Shown: positions 51,470 through 60,636 of the stretch, in pieces
How the letters are laid out: every line of letters starts with the position of its first letter
How positions within the stretch are numbered: position 1 is the stretch's first letter
NCBI GenBank assembly: GCA_036494545.1
Contig: DASXOB010000007.1
Location: 434,001 to 498,000, forward strand
From: JAICXG01 sp036494545
GTDB lineage: Bacteria > Verrucomicrobiota > Verrucomicrobiia > Chthoniobacterales > UBA10450
Reading direction: 5' to 3'
Length of the DNA stretch: 64,000 nucleotides
Position numbers and translations under genes: made by a program
The notes under the pieces: generated by a model
Databases searched by the model: none
Seen by the model: only the letters and a program-made list of their open reading frames with translations
What the model was told of the DNA's origin: nothing

Positions 51470-52219
51470 TCATGATTCGTCCTTCAAGAATTTCTGCCAG
51501 GATTCCGGCAGCGACGCGTTTTCAACATCGCTCGCCAGCCGCCCCTCAAATTGGGGTTGGAAGGAAGTACTCGTTCCGTAAACCATGATTAAATCCTCTG
51601 AACCTTCCACTCGAATGCCGTGGGCTACACCCGGCGGAATAACGACGGCGGCGTTGTTCGGTCCGCGATAGTCGTCGCCGTCGAAAAAGAGGCGCATCGT
51701 TAGGCGCGGAAGACCCGCCCGTGCCTCGCGCAGGATCATTTCCGCGCGTCCCTGGATGAAAAACATGACGTCCCACTGTTCCTCTTCGTAGCGGCGCAGC
51801 GAGTAGTTTTGCGGTTCTTCGACAAAGATGCGCCGGAACCAGTCGTTAGGCGAAATGTTTGCCGGAACGCTCGGCGGATGAATGTGAAAACCTTTCGCCG
51901 TTTGAGTAAACATGCGCGCGCCGGCCCATTGCTGCGGCCAGAGACCGATCTTTGCCAATGGTCCCTCATCCCGCCGCGCGAACTCGCCGAAGATGCCGCG
52001 GTGTCGCTGGGGATGAATCGTCCGCGAAAAGATTTCCACCCCGGGAATCCAGACACGCGCCCACTCGGGATCGGACCGGTCCGCATTCGCCAATTGCCCG
52101 GCCTCGATTCCCACCCCGGCGATGCGTTCACCTAACGATCGATGACGGTAATCGCGCTCCGCGAGAGAAGCGCGCGTCTCTGGATCGAGAGCATGCCAGC
52201 GGTCGGATCTAGTACTCAT
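51470..52219 (-). CDS. Cupin protein related to dTDP-4-dehydrorhamnose 3,5-epimerase
   Basis: 249 residues with an RmlC-like jelly roll: RTIHPQRHRGIFGEFARRDE, FTQTAKGFHIHPPSVP, IPPGVAHGIRVEGSEDLIMV and YGTSTSF match the pattern of RmlC-type epimerases (His in HRG, GxxHGIRxxG). The N-terminal 60 residues and a long insertion (FVEEPQNYSLRRYEEEQWDV) are not typical. A role in nucleotide-sugar conversion or binding for surface glycans is likely. It lies one base after the glycosyltransferase stop, so the two are one transcript. Confidence 0.7.
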   Translation of the reverse strand: MSTRSDRWHALDPETRASLAERDYRHRSLGERIAGVGIEAGQLANADRSDPEWARVWIPGVEIFSRTIHPQRHRGIFGEFARRDEGPLAKIGLWPQQWAGARMFTQTAKGFHIHPPSVPANISPNDWFRRIFVEEPQNYSLRRYEEEQWDVMFFIQGRAEMILREARAGLPRLTMRLFFDGDDYRGPNNAAVVIPPGVAHGIRVEGSEDLIMVYGTSTSFQPQFEGRLASDVENASLPESWQKFLKDES

Positions 52220-52220
52220 T

Positions 52221-54641
52221 CTATTTCCCTAACGAAAAGTCAGCGCGTTCGCGTGAAAGATTGGGATTGTAGTAAGGGTCGCGTTCGAGGTATTCCGGCC
52301 ACCGTTCCCGAATCACGTCCGTCTCGAGGGCCTCGATACTCCGTCGCCGCGACGCCGACTCATGATGATACAGCTTGGCGAATGGCGTGTAGACAATGAG
52401 ATAACCGGCGCGCCGCATCTTGAGACAGAGATCTACGTCGTTGAATGTAACCGGCAGCCGCTCCTCGTCGAAACCGCCCACCTCTTCGAAGACTTCGCGA
52501 CGCGTCAACAGACACGCGCCGGTCACCGAGCTGTAGTTGCGCGTGACTTGTAACTGTCGCGCCACGCCCGGCGCATCGGCCGGAAAATGGCGAAAGGCAT
52601 GCTCGGCGATACCGCCTACGCCGAGAACGACTCCTGCGTGTTGCACAGTGTCGTTAGGATAAAGCAATCTCGCCCCGACCGCCCCGACTTCACGCCGTTG
52701 CACGTGTTCCGCCATGACTGTGAGCCATTCGCTGTCGATCACTTCGACATCGTTGTTCAGAAACAACAGCCATGGGGCATGAGTTTGTTCGACCGCGAGA
52801 TTGTTAAGCGCGGAGAAATTGAAGGGCCCATGAAAATGGAGCAGGCGATGCTCGAAATTCCGAAAATATTCGCGCGCTTCTTCCGATTTACTTTCGTTGT
52901 CGACCACGATGATCTCGTAATTTGGATAACTTGTCTTGGTTGTGATGCTATTGATGCAACGGGAGAGAAGATCGATCCGATCGCGCGTTGCGATGATGAT
53001 GGAAATTCGCCGTGTCTCACGCAACTCGCGTTTCACCCAATAGGCGTGCGTTTGCCAATCGACCGTGACGTGACCGCGTTCGCCGCAGCGTTGGAGATGA
53101 TTTTCGATCGCACGTCGGCCAGCCTCGAGGGCCTGCGGTTTGCGCCGAATGTTATCAGAAGTCGAAGTCTCGCTCCGCCGCCAATGGTAAAGAATGCGAG
53201 GGATATGGTGAATGCGCGTCGTTAGTTCGGTGACGCGCAGGAAAAGGTCGTAATCCTGGGCCCCGTCGAACTCAGGCCGAAAACGTCCGGCCTTCTCGAC
53301 GATCGCGCGTCGGACTGTCGTGAAGTGACAAAGGTAATTGTAGGAGAGCAAGAAATCCGGTGACCAATCGGGTTTAAAGAGGGGAGCGTCGAACCCTTCG
53401 TCGGTGATCTTGTCTTCGTCGGAGAAAACAAGGTCGATCTCGGGATTGGTCTGGAGATATCGTACGACCTCGAAAAGCGCGTCGGGCTCAAGAATATCGT
53501 CGTGATCGAGCAGGCTTATCCATTCGCCCCGCGCATGATCGAGGCCGGCATTGGACGCGGCGGAAATGCCGCCGGTGCTTTGCCGTCGGACAAGAATGAT
53601 GCGGGGGTCGCGACTCGCCGCCTGCAACAGCAGCTGGGTGGTTTCCGGCAGGATGCTGCCGTCGTCGATTAAGAGCAGTTCCCAATTTTGGTAAACCTGC
53701 CCCAAAACCGAATCGATTGCCTCGCCCAGCCAGGTGGCCGGCGTGTTGAAGACGGGCGTGATGATACTGATGAGCGGGCGGTAGGCGAAGGTACGGGATT
53801 CTTCGCGGGCTCTCATTAGACCGTCGGCTGACGGACGGCGCGCCGCGAGCCATTTCTGGTATTCGTTAGGCGAAATTCGCTTTGGCTTTGTCGGCGGCCG
53901 GCCGAATTGTTTGCGGACCTCGCGAACGAGGCGTTGGGGAAGGCGATAAGGTGCGAGAATGACCTGACCGATCTTACGCTCGGGCGATTTGCGTAGGGCG
54001 TGCTTCTCGGCTTTGAGCTGTTTCAGGTCGCGCTTGGCCTGTTTGAGTTTGAGCACCTTTTCTTCAAGCCGGGCAATATGACGATCAGCCGCTTCCAGCT
54101 CTGCCATGCGAGTGCGCAAAGTGCGATGGAGCCCACGCAACTGCGCATTCAGGCGTGCGAAACCGGTCTCGACTTCAGGAAGGAGCACGTCTACCGAGGC
54201 ACTCTTTTGTCGCGTGAGCCGAATCGCACCGGAATCGATCTCGACGATGTCACAATCGTAGTTGGGGAAGAATCCGTAGTTGCCCAACTCCAGGACCAGT
54301 TTGGGCCGGCGCTTGGAAACGTTTGCGCCCGCGCCTGGCATCAGGACCAGGTTATCTACCAGCGTGGTTAGGCGCTGAAGGATGGTGTCGTCGTCGGAGG
54401 ATTCTGCTTCGGGAGGATAAAACCAAATCGCAAGATCGAAGCGGGGAACGCCGGCGTTAGGGTGAACCGCCTCCAGTTCTGTGATCCCTGTGCAAGATGT
54501 GCATTCGATGCCGAGTCGGGCACGTTCCTCTGTAAACTCTGCTGCTTCGTGTCCTACCAGGAGCAGACTGGCAGGTCCGAACTTGCGCGCGATGAGACGC
54601 GCAAAATCCGACCGGCTGCTGGGTAAGAGAGGTGGCTGCAC
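52221..54641 (-). CDS. Tandem GT2-family glycosyltransferase with coiled coil
   Basis: 806 residues. The N-terminal 170 residues are unfamiliar (SLLLVGHEAAEFTEERARLG), then comes a coiled coil (about 175-235, LEEKVLKLKQAKRDLKQLKA). The first GT-A domain starts near 295 (PLISIITPVFNTPATWLGEA, LLDHDDILEPDALFEV, VFSDEDKI). A second GT-A domain starts near 540 (ISIIIATRDRIDLLSRCINS, LLFLNNDVEVIDSEWL). Both carry the Asp-x-Asp-type acidic metal sites. This suits processive addition of alternating sugars in O-antigen or capsule synthesis, with the coiled coil acting as a chain-length or assembly element. The start is GTG. The last residues FSLGK are encoded through a motif copy (52228). Confidence 0.88.
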   Translation of the reverse strand: MQPPLLPSSRSDFARLIARKFGPASLLLVGHEAAEFTEERARLGIECTSCTGITELEAVHPNAGVPRFDLAIWFYPPEAESSDDDTILQRLTTLVDNLVLMPGAGANVSKRRPKLVLELGNYGFFPNYDCDIVEIDSGAIRLTRQKSASVDVLLPEVETGFARLNAQLRGLHRTLRTRMAELEAADRHIARLEEKVLKLKQAKRDLKQLKAEKHALRKSPERKIGQVILAPYRLPQRLVREVRKQFGRPPTKPKRISPNEYQKWLAARRPSADGLMRAREESRTFAYRPLISIITPVFNTPATWLGEAIDSVLGQVYQNWELLLIDDGSILPETTQLLLQAASRDPRIILVRRQSTGGISAASNAGLDHARGEWISLLDHDDILEPDALFEVVRYLQTNPEIDLVFSDEDKITDEGFDAPLFKPDWSPDFLLSYNYLCHFTTVRRAIVEKAGRFRPEFDGAQDYDLFLRVTELTTRIHHIPRILYHWRRSETSTSDNIRRKPQALEAGRRAIENHLQRCGERGHVTVDWQTHAYWVKRELRETRRISIIIATRDRIDLLSRCINSITTKTSYPNYEIIVVDNESKSEEAREYFRNFEHRLLHFHGPFNFSALNNLAVEQTHAPWLLFLNNDVEVIDSEWLTVMAEHVQRREVGAVGARLLYPNDTVQHAGVVLGVGGIAEHAFRHFPADAPGVARQLQVTRNYSSVTGACLLTRREVFEEVGGFDEERLPVTFNDVDLCLKMRRAGYLIVYTPFAKLYHHESASRRRSIEALETDVIRERWPEYLERDPYYNPNLSRERADFSLGK

Positions 54642-54725
54642 GAGGGGATATTATAATGATTGCGGCCGCTCGCAGGCAAAATTACGGTGCAGCCGCCCGC
54701 GCTGCTCACGCGCTCTGCTCTCGGC

Positions 54726-56627
54726 ATGTTCGATTTTTGTGTTTACCTCTTCTATCGCGCTGCCCTGGCGCTGATCGTCGCGCTGCCTTTGCGGGTTGTT
54801 TTCTACCTTGGAAAATCGCTCGGTTTTCTTGCCTGGCTATTCTTGCCTAACTATCGCGCGCTCGCGCGACGCAATATTGAGATCGCCTTCGGAGACGAGA
54901 AATCCCCCGCGGAAAAGAGCCGCATCGTCCGCCGCCACTTTCAGATACTTGCCGCCAACCTCCTTAGCGGAATGAAGCTGAACGCCATGCCTCTGGAAAA
55001 AGTCGTGCCGCTTGTCGAAACAGAAGGGACAACGGAAGTGCATCGACCATTGCGGGAAGGTCGGCCGGTCGTGCTTGTGCTCAGCCATCTCGGAAATTGG
55101 GAGCTGTTTGCGCAGATTATGCCGCATTATTTTGGTTACACGCGCCTGAGCACGGTTTATCAGAAGCTGGAGAATCGCTATCTCGACCGGTTCGTTAGGC
55201 AGCAGCGCGCACGCTTTGGCACCGGGCTTTTCGATCGCAGTGAAGGCTTTTCCGGGGCGATTCGATTGCTGCGCGGTGGAGGGATGATCGGCATCCTGAG
55301 CGACCAGCACGCTGGCGATCATGGTATGTGGACGCCATTTTTTGGCCGTTTGGCGTCGACCTCTCCGCTTCCCGGCTTGCTCTGCAAACGAACCGGCGCC
55401 GCCCTGATCGCCGCCTCGCTCTTCACCGCAGGTCCGGGGAGATGGCGCATGACTTTTAGTCTTCCGGCCGATTTGCCTGACGACAGCGTGGAAGGGCTCA
55501 CGGCGAAAGCCAATGAATTGATGGCGAACGAAATCCGGCGAGCACCGGAAGACTGGTTCTGGGTTCATAATCGCTGGAAAACGCCGCGCCCGAATTTCCT
55601 TCTGAGCAAGTACAAACGAGGGCTTTATCTGCCGCCAACGATGCGACCGGAAGCGCTAAAACGGTTTCGCATCCTTATTCGAGCGAGTAACTGGCTGGGC
55701 GATAGCATCATCAGCATTCCAGCGGTGCGCGCGATCAAGCATGGCCGGCCGGATGCCCACGTCACGATACTCGCACCGGCGAAAATCGCGGAAGTCTGGC
55801 GACTAGTGCCGGAGGTCGATACGGTATTGTCGTTAGGCAACAAGTCGCTTCTGGTGGCGACGAGGAAGTTGCGAAGCGGGGCGCCGTTCGACGTCGGAAT
55901 TCTTTTTCCAAATTCGATCCGCGTCGCCCTGGAAATGTGGCTGGCCAGAATTCCGCGCCGGGTTGGATTCGCGGGGCATCAGCGACGCTGGTTGTTGAAT
56001 CAGGTGGTGCGCCCGGCAGATCGGAGGGGTCCGCCGTTGCATCAGGTCGAGCATTATCTCGACCTGGCTCGTTCGTTAGGCGTGGATGCGAGAGCAGGCG
56101 AGATTGCGATCGATAAGCCAAGCGCCACCGCGGAGCGCATTGGGCTTTGCCCGGGCGCAGAATACGGCCCGGCCAAGCGGTGGTTGCCGGAACGTTTTGC
56201 AGAAGTCGCGGCGGCGCATCCGGGCGAGTGGGTGCTCTTCGGAACAGAAAAAGATGAGCTGATCGGAGCGCAGATCGCCAGCGTCCTTGGCGATCGCTGT
56301 CTTAACCTGATCGGAAAGACAACGCTCGCACAGTTGGTCGAGGAGCTGCGAAAATGCCGGCTGCTCTTGTCAAACGACACCGGGACGATGCACCTCGCGA
56401 CGTTGCTCGGCGTTCCGGTGATCGCGATTTTCGGCTCAACCGAACCACGCCTGACCGGCCCACTGGGGACGCGCAGTCGAGTCGTTAGGCATCAGGTGGA
56501 ATGCAGTCCATGTTTTTTGCGGGAGTGTCCGCTTGACTTTCGTTGCATGAAAGCCGTCGGAGTGAAGGAGGTGGTAGAGGCGTTGCACCGCTCTGACCAC
56601 AACGCTTCGCTGCCATGCTCAATTTAA
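54726..56627 (+). CDS. Fusion of lipid A acyltransferase (LpxL/HtrB-like) and heptosyltransferase (GT9)
   Basis: 633 residues. Residues 1-290 match Kdo2-lipid A acyltransferases: membrane helix (LIVALPLRVVFYLGKSLGFL), catalytic LSHLGNWELFAQ (His121-x4-Glu126), ILSDQHAGDHGMWTPFFG and RRAPEDWFWVHNRWKT. Residues 305-633 match GT9 heptosyltransferase II: IRASNWLGDSIISIPAVRAI, CPGAEYGPAKRWLPERFAEV and LLSNDTGTMHLATLLGVPV. Both act on the inner-membrane LPS precursor on its cytoplasmic face, so fusion would couple core-sugar addition to acylation. An ATG at 54726 is preferred over a TTG at 54660. The sequence is continuous with no frameshift at the joint. Four motif copies lie in the gene. Confidence 0.88.
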   Translation: MFDFCVYLFYRAALALIVALPLRVVFYLGKSLGFLAWLFLPNYRALARRNIEIAFGDEKSPAEKSRIVRRHFQILAANLLSGMKLNAMPLEKVVPLVETEGTTEVHRPLREGRPVVLVLSHLGNWELFAQIMPHYFGYTRLSTVYQKLENRYLDRFVRQQRARFGTGLFDRSEGFSGAIRLLRGGGMIGILSDQHAGDHGMWTPFFGRLASTSPLPGLLCKRTGAALIAASLFTAGPGRWRMTFSLPADLPDDSVEGLTAKANELMANEIRRAPEDWFWVHNRWKTPRPNFLLSKYKRGLYLPPTMRPEALKRFRILIRASNWLGDSIISIPAVRAIKHGRPDAHVTILAPAKIAEVWRLVPEVDTVLSLGNKSLLVATRKLRSGAPFDVGILFPNSIRVALEMWLARIPRRVGFAGHQRRWLLNQVVRPADRRGPPLHQVEHYLDLARSLGVDARAGEIAIDKPSATAERIGLCPGAEYGPAKRWLPERFAEVAAAHPGEWVLFGTEKDELIGAQIASVLGDRCLNLIGKTTLAQLVEELRKCRLLLSNDTGTMHLATLLGVPVIAIFGSTEPRLTGPLGTRSRVVRHQVECSPCFLRECPLDFRCMKAVGVKEVVEALHRSDHNASLPCSI

Positions 56628-56643
56628 CGAATTTCGCCAGGAA

Positions 56644-57204
56644 TCATACCTTCATCACTTCGGCGTCCTTGCGCTCGAGGTGATCGTCGATCGATTTGAC
56701 GAAGCGATCGGTCAGCTTCTGAATCTCATCTTCCGTGTCGCGCAGTTGGTCTTCCGTCGCCTCACCGGCTTTCTCCATTTTCTTCGCCTCATCCATCGCG
56801 GTGCGGCGGTTGGCCCGGACGCGGACGCGCGCTTCTTCGGCCATTTGTTTGAGTGATCTTACGAGATCTCTGCGTCGCTCTTCTGATAACTCCGGGATTG
56901 GCAGACGGATAACCTTGCCGTCAACCAGCGGAGTGATTCCGATTTTTGATTCTTTGAGCGCTTTTTCGATGTCGCGCACGGTCGAGGCATCGAAGGGTTG
57001 CACGACGAGCAAACGCGGTTCGGGCGTGGTAATGAGGGCGAGCTGCTTTAGTTTCATCGCCGAACCATAGGCCTGCACGTCGACGTTCTCGACCAAAGCG
57101 GGCGAAGCCTTGCCCGTGCGCACACTGGCGAATTCGTGGATCATGTAGTCGACACTTTTTTCCATCGCTACTTCGGCTTCGAGGAGAATTTCTTCTGCGG
57201 TCAT
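56644..57204 (-). CDS. frr: Ribosome recycling factor
   Basis: 186 residues starting at ATG 57204 (MTAEEILLEAE), the exact usual length. Conserved stretches are FASVRTGKASPALVENVDVQ, ITTPEPRLLVVQPFDAST, GKVIRLPIPELSEERRRDLV and VRANRRTAMDEAKKMEK. It splits post-termination ribosomes together with EF-G. It follows pyrH by 43 bp, the classic pyrH-frr order. The longer frame to 57327 overlaps pyrH and is rejected. Confidence 0.96.
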   Translation of the reverse strand: MTAEEILLEAEVAMEKSVDYMIHEFASVRTGKASPALVENVDVQAYGSAMKLKQLALITTPEPRLLVVQPFDASTVRDIEKALKESKIGITPLVDGKVIRLPIPELSEERRRDLVRSLKQMAEEARVRVRANRRTAMDEAKKMEKAGEATEDQLRDTEDEIQKLTDRFVKSIDDHLERKDAEVMKV

Positions 57205-57247
57205 AAATTGATCCAGAATGAAGCCGCCGGACGATGATGCGCAATCG

Positions 57248-57973
57248 CTAATCCGACACCAGGGTGCCGATCTTCTTTCCGAGGACAGCGTCGCGCACAT
57301 TGGTTGGCTGGTGCATATCGAAAACAAGAATCGGAACTTTGTTGTCCATGCACAGGCTGAAGGCCGTCGAGTCCATGACCTGAAGCCTTTTCGTTAGGGC
57401 TTCGCTGAAGCTGATCCGCTCGTAGCGCTTTGCGTCCGGATAAATCTTGGGATCGCGATCGTAGATTCCGTCCACCTTTGTCGCTTTAAGAATGACGTCG
57501 GCGCCAATCTCACTGGCCCGGAGGGCTGCGGTGGTATCGGTGGAAAAATACGGATTGCCCGTGCCGGCCACGAAAATCACGACGCGCCCCTGTTCGAGAT
57601 GACGAATCGCGCGACGAAGGATAAAAGGCTCGGCAACATTCTGCATTTCGATTGCGGTCTGGACGCGGCTGGGGATGCCGCTTTGCTCGATCTCGCTTTG
57701 CAGGGCGAGGCCGTTGATTACGGTGGCCAGCATGCCCATGTAGTCGGCGGTCGTGCGATCCATTCCGCGATTGCTTGCGGGCAGTCCGCGCCAGATGTTT
57801 CCGCCGCCGACGACGATGGAAAGCTCAACGCCGAGATCGTAAACTTCCTTCACCTGACGCGCGATCTCCTTCACGATTTGAGGCGAGATCGTTTCGCGCG
57901 CCCCACTTTCGCGCAGGGCTTCGCCGCTCAATTTTAAAACAATTCGTTTGTAGGCCGCGGTGGCTTGTTCCAT
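57248..57973 (-). CDS. pyrH: UMP kinase
   Basis: Amino-acid-kinase-fold UMP kinase of 241 residues: IVLKLSGEALRESGA, IVVGGGNIWRGLPASNRGMD, RTTADYMGMLATVINGLAL, VIFVAGTGNPYFSTDTTAAL, ILKATKVDGIYDRDPK and NKVPILVFDM are all diagnostic. It makes UDP for pyrimidine nucleotides and sugar donors. It lies 17 bp after the fmt stop, upstream of frr. tsf and rpsB, its usual upstream partners, are not here. Confidence 0.96.
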   Translation of the reverse strand: MEQATAAYKRIVLKLSGEALRESGARETISPQIVKEIARQVKEVYDLGVELSIVVGGGNIWRGLPASNRGMDRTTADYMGMLATVINGLALQSEIEQSGIPSRVQTAIEMQNVAEPFILRRAIRHLEQGRVVIFVAGTGNPYFSTDTTAALRASEIGADVILKATKVDGIYDRDPKIYPDAKRYERISFSEALTKRLQVMDSTAFSLCMDNKVPILVFDMHQPTNVRDAVLGKKIGTLVSD

Positions 57974-57990
57974 TCGGCGGGGATGATCGA

Positions 57991-58932
57991 TCAGAAATGA
58001 AGATTTGGGGAGGAAAATCCGCGCAGAAAATCCGCCGCGCTCATTCGGCGACGGCCTTCCAGCTGGACTTCCTCCAGGCGTAGAAGACCGTGACCAGTGG
58101 CAACGAGGATTTCCGACTCGTTAGGCCGAATCACGCTGCCGGGTTTGGCAGAGGCCGCCTCGTCGATCGCGGCAGCGCGGAAAATCTTGAGATGGCGCGG
58201 TGTTGCGGACTGAACGTGGAGGAGTGCGAACGTACCGGGCCACGGATCGTAAGCGCGGATTTTCCGCTGGATCACTTCGGCTGATTGGCTCCAATCGATC
58301 GACCCCGCTTCACGGGTCAGCCTGGGAGCGTAAGTAGCGCGTGCAGTATCCTGGGGCTCACGGGGAGCGGTGCCTTTCGTCAAGCGATCGAGGGCTTTCG
58401 TTAGCGCTTCCGGGGCAAGTTGAGCCAGTCGATCATGCAACGAACCACCGGTTTCGTTAGGCGAAATCGTTAGGCTTTCATGCCGAAGAAGGTCGCCGGT
58501 ATCAAGGCCTTCATCCATGTACATGACTGTGATGCCGGTTTCGAAATCCCCTGCCGCAATCGCGGCTTGAATGGGCGCCGCGCCGCGGTGGCGCGGGAGG
58601 AGTGAAGCGTGGAGATTGAGACAGGTGATCGTTGGAATCTCAAGCACACTTTTGGGGAGGACCTGACCATAAGCCATAACGACGAGTAGATCTGGGGCGA
58701 ATCCGCGAAGTTGCCTAACGACTTCGTCATGGCGAATGCGCGTGGGCTGCAGGATTGGGATCGACGTTTTGGCCAGGGCGGCTTTGATCGCCGGCGGCCG
58801 CAAGCGTTGGTTGCGGCCGGCAGGTTTGTCGGGCTGGGTCACGACCGCAAGGAGTTCGTGCGTCGGCGATTCGCGCAACATTTGCAGCGTCGGCAGGCCG
58901 ATGTCGCCTGTGCCGATAAAGATAATCCGCAT
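57991..58932 (-). CDS. fmt: Methionyl-tRNA formyltransferase
   Basis: Formylates initiator Met-tRNA using 10-formyl-THF. Motifs: IIFIGTGDIGLPTLQML at the N-terminus, VTQPDKPAGRNQRLRPPAIK, LVVMAYGQVLPKSVLEIP, CLNLHASLLPRHRGAAPIQA (catalytic His and Arg) and GITVMYMDEGLDTGDLL (catalytic Asp). The C-terminal OB domain includes YDPWPGTFALL. 313 residues is typical. Two motif copies only 13 bp apart (58454, 58467) encode ISPNET and its neighbourhood. def is not adjacent. Confidence 0.95.
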   Translation of the reverse strand: MRIIFIGTGDIGLPTLQMLRESPTHELLAVVTQPDKPAGRNQRLRPPAIKAALAKTSIPILQPTRIRHDEVVRQLRGFAPDLLVVMAYGQVLPKSVLEIPTITCLNLHASLLPRHRGAAPIQAAIAAGDFETGITVMYMDEGLDTGDLLRHESLTISPNETGGSLHDRLAQLAPEALTKALDRLTKGTAPREPQDTARATYAPRLTREAGSIDWSQSAEVIQRKIRAYDPWPGTFALLHVQSATPRHLKIFRAAAIDEAASAKPGSVIRPNESEILVATGHGLLRLEEVQLEGRRRMSAADFLRGFSSPNLHF

Positions 58933-58937
58933 GCCGC

Positions 58938-59180
58938 TCAGGGCAGCAAACTTTGTGATTGTGCCGTCCGCCGCCTGCGCCGCGACGCAGCCTGCGCCAT
59001 CAGCTTGTCACCGGCAGTGACTTCGCGTTGGCCGACGGAGGAAGCGCAGCCAGTGCAAAGATAATCGTAAATCTCGCGGTCGGGCAGAATGAGCAGGAGC
59101 CGTTCACGAACCGGCATGGCAGTCCGGCATTTCTCGCAATAGAGGCTCGAGGCAGTGAAACTCTCAAACTGCTGCTGCAT
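58938..59180 (-). CDS. Small zinc-ribbon protein, uncharacterised
   Basis: 80 residues. LYCEKCRTAMPVRERLLL and later YDYLCTGCASSV give two Cys-x-x-Cys knuckles about 30 residues apart, a likely single zinc site. The C-terminus is Arg-rich (AQAASRRRRRTAQ). The ATG at 59180 overlaps the end of adk by 17 bp, and fmt starts 5 bp after its stop, so it is locked into the translation-linked operon. Nucleic-acid binding is plausible but unproven. Confidence 0.6.
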   Translation of the reverse strand: MQQQFESFTASSLYCEKCRTAMPVRERLLLILPDREIYDYLCTGCASSVGQREVTAGDKLMAQAASRRRRRTAQSQSLLP

Positions 59181-59760
59181 GCGTTCCGTTGGCGACTGTC
59201 GAGAGAATGTTGTAGAGGACGCGCGCGGGCGGCTGGGTTGCATCGACTAGCTGCACCCGATCAGAATAATAATCGAGCACGGGTTTCGACTCTTTTTCGT
59301 AGGTTTGAAGACGGCGGTGGATTACTTCCTCATTGGCGTCGTCGAGTCGATTATCTTTCAAGGCGCGCTTTTTCAGGCGGGTGAAAAGCTGAGCGCGATC
59401 AGGACAGGAAAGATGAAAGACCTTCTGGACGTCGATCACGTCGTCCATGATTTTGGCCTGGCCGACGTTGCGCGGAATTCCGTCCAGCACCAACACGTCG
59501 ATATCTGGTTTAAACTCGTGTGCTTCGACTGCGGCGTCGATGTGGGCCCGCCAGAGCTCGACCGTGATTTCGTCTGGCACGAGCTGGCCTTTGCTCGAGT
59601 AATCGAGGAAAGCGCGGCCGACTTTGGTCCGGGTGTCGAGAGTGCGAAAGACATCACCGCAGGCACAATGGAAAAAGCGCGGGATCGAGCCTAACGAACG
59701 ACCCTGCGTGCCTTTGCCGCTGCCAGGCGCGCCAAAGAGAAGGTAGGTGTGATATTTCAT
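59164..59760 (-). CDS. adk: Adenylate kinase-type nucleoside monophosphate kinase
   Basis: 198 residues: P-loop LFGAPGSGKGTQGRSLG, FFHCACGDVFRTLDTRTKVG, GQLVPDEITVELWRAHI, LVLDGIPRNVGQAKIMD and the Arg-rich RRLQTYEKESKPVLDYYSD. The LID is the short type (RALKDNRLDDANEEVI) without zinc cysteines. The usual Gly-Phe-Pro-Arg reads GIPRN, and the NMP-binding region is slightly divergent, so UMP/CMP specificity cannot be excluded. Motif copy 59690 encodes Ser-Leu-Gly just after the P-loop. rpmA ends 122 bp upstream. Confidence 0.85.
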   Translation of the reverse strand: MKYHTYLLFGAPGSGKGTQGRSLGSIPRFFHCACGDVFRTLDTRTKVGRAFLDYSSKGQLVPDEITVELWRAHIDAAVEAHEFKPDIDVLVLDGIPRNVGQAKIMDDVIDVQKVFHLSCPDRAQLFTRLKKRALKDNRLDDANEEVIHRRLQTYEKESKPVLDYYSDRVQLVDATQPPARVLYNILSTVANGTHAAAV

Positions 59761-59882
59761 GGCCAGCAAAGTGTCCTCTTATATCCGAAAAACGCGCGCG
59801 CGACAATCGGGGAAAACCGGAAGGGACATGGGGAGAGCATCGGCCAAGGCGTTTCGCAGCCCGGCAGGTTGGGAAGGCCGCG

Positions 59883-60143
59883 CTATGAACCAGCGCTTTC
59901 GGAGGGAAGAACGTTGACCCTGCGGCCGGCGCGATCGAAACGCACTTGTCCGTCGATCAGCGCAAAAATGGTGTAATCGCGGCCCAGGCCGACGTTCTTG
60001 CCGGGGAGGAATTTGGTGCCGCGTTGCCTGACAATGATGTTGCCAGCGACCACGCATTCGCTTCCAAATTTTTTTATCCCCAGTCGCTTGCTGACGCTGT
60101 CGCGACCGTTCTTGACGCTGCCTTGTCCTTTTTTGTGAGCCAT
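59883..60143 (-). CDS. rpmA: 50S ribosomal protein L27
   Basis: 86 residues beginning MAHKKGQGSVKNGRDSVSKR, with the conserved VVAGNIIVRQRGTKFLPGKN. It sits at the peptidyl-transferase centre through its N-terminal tail. There is no cleavable N-terminal extension as found in Firmicutes. It follows rplU by 29 bp, the universal order. obgE, the common third member, is not in this position. Confidence 0.97.
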   Translation of the reverse strand: MAHKKGQGSVKNGRDSVSKRLGIKKFGSECVVAGNIIVRQRGTKFLPGKNVGLGRDYTIFALIDGQVRFDRAGRRVNVLPSESAGS

Positions 60144-60172
60144 GAATGAAGTTAAGAGGTTGCGGAACTTGA

Positions 60173-60523
60173 CTATTCCGCTGCTTCCTTGACCGCTTTC
60201 TTGCCCTTGGAGTCGAGCGTGATGCCGGTGATTTTGACACGCGTCAACTTGCGGCGATGTCCGACCGTGCGGTGATAACCTTTACGGCGTCGATATTTGA
60301 AAGCGATCAGCTTTTCGCCCTTACGCTGTTCCACAACTTCGCCGCTCACGGTTGCACCTTGCACCGCGCCGCCGTGCGTGATGTTGTCGCCGTCGGTATG
60401 CAGGAGCACTTCATCGAAGGTGAGTTTCTGTCCCGCCTCTCCGTCCAGTCGGTCAACGTCAATCGTGTCACCCTCCGAGACGCGATACTGGAGTCCGCCC
60501 GTCTTAATAATTGCGTAAGCCAT
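60173..60523 (-). CDS. rplU: 50S ribosomal protein L21
   Basis: 116 residues: MAYAIIKTGGLQYRVSEGD, DEVLLHTDGDNITHG, GEKLIAFKYRRRKGYHRTVG and HRRKLTRVKITGI are diagnostic. The C-terminus has a short extension (DSKGKKAVKEAAE). The 113 bp to the upstream gene should contain the promoter of rplU-rpmA and perhaps of the whole run to frr; I could not fix its boxes. Confidence 0.97.
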   Translation of the reverse strand: MAYAIIKTGGLQYRVSEGDTIDVDRLDGEAGQKLTFDEVLLHTDGDNITHGGAVQGATVSGEVVEQRKGEKLIAFKYRRRKGYHRTVGHRRKLTRVKITGITLDSKGKKAVKEAAE

Positions 60524-60636
60524 AGCTGTGGGAAAAGAGCGGGAAAGTCACACGATCGCGCAGCTTTGACAAGCGGAAATCCGGCGGCTGCCAACACTGG
60601 AGGAGGGCGGGACCACATGCGGCTCCGACTGGTGTC

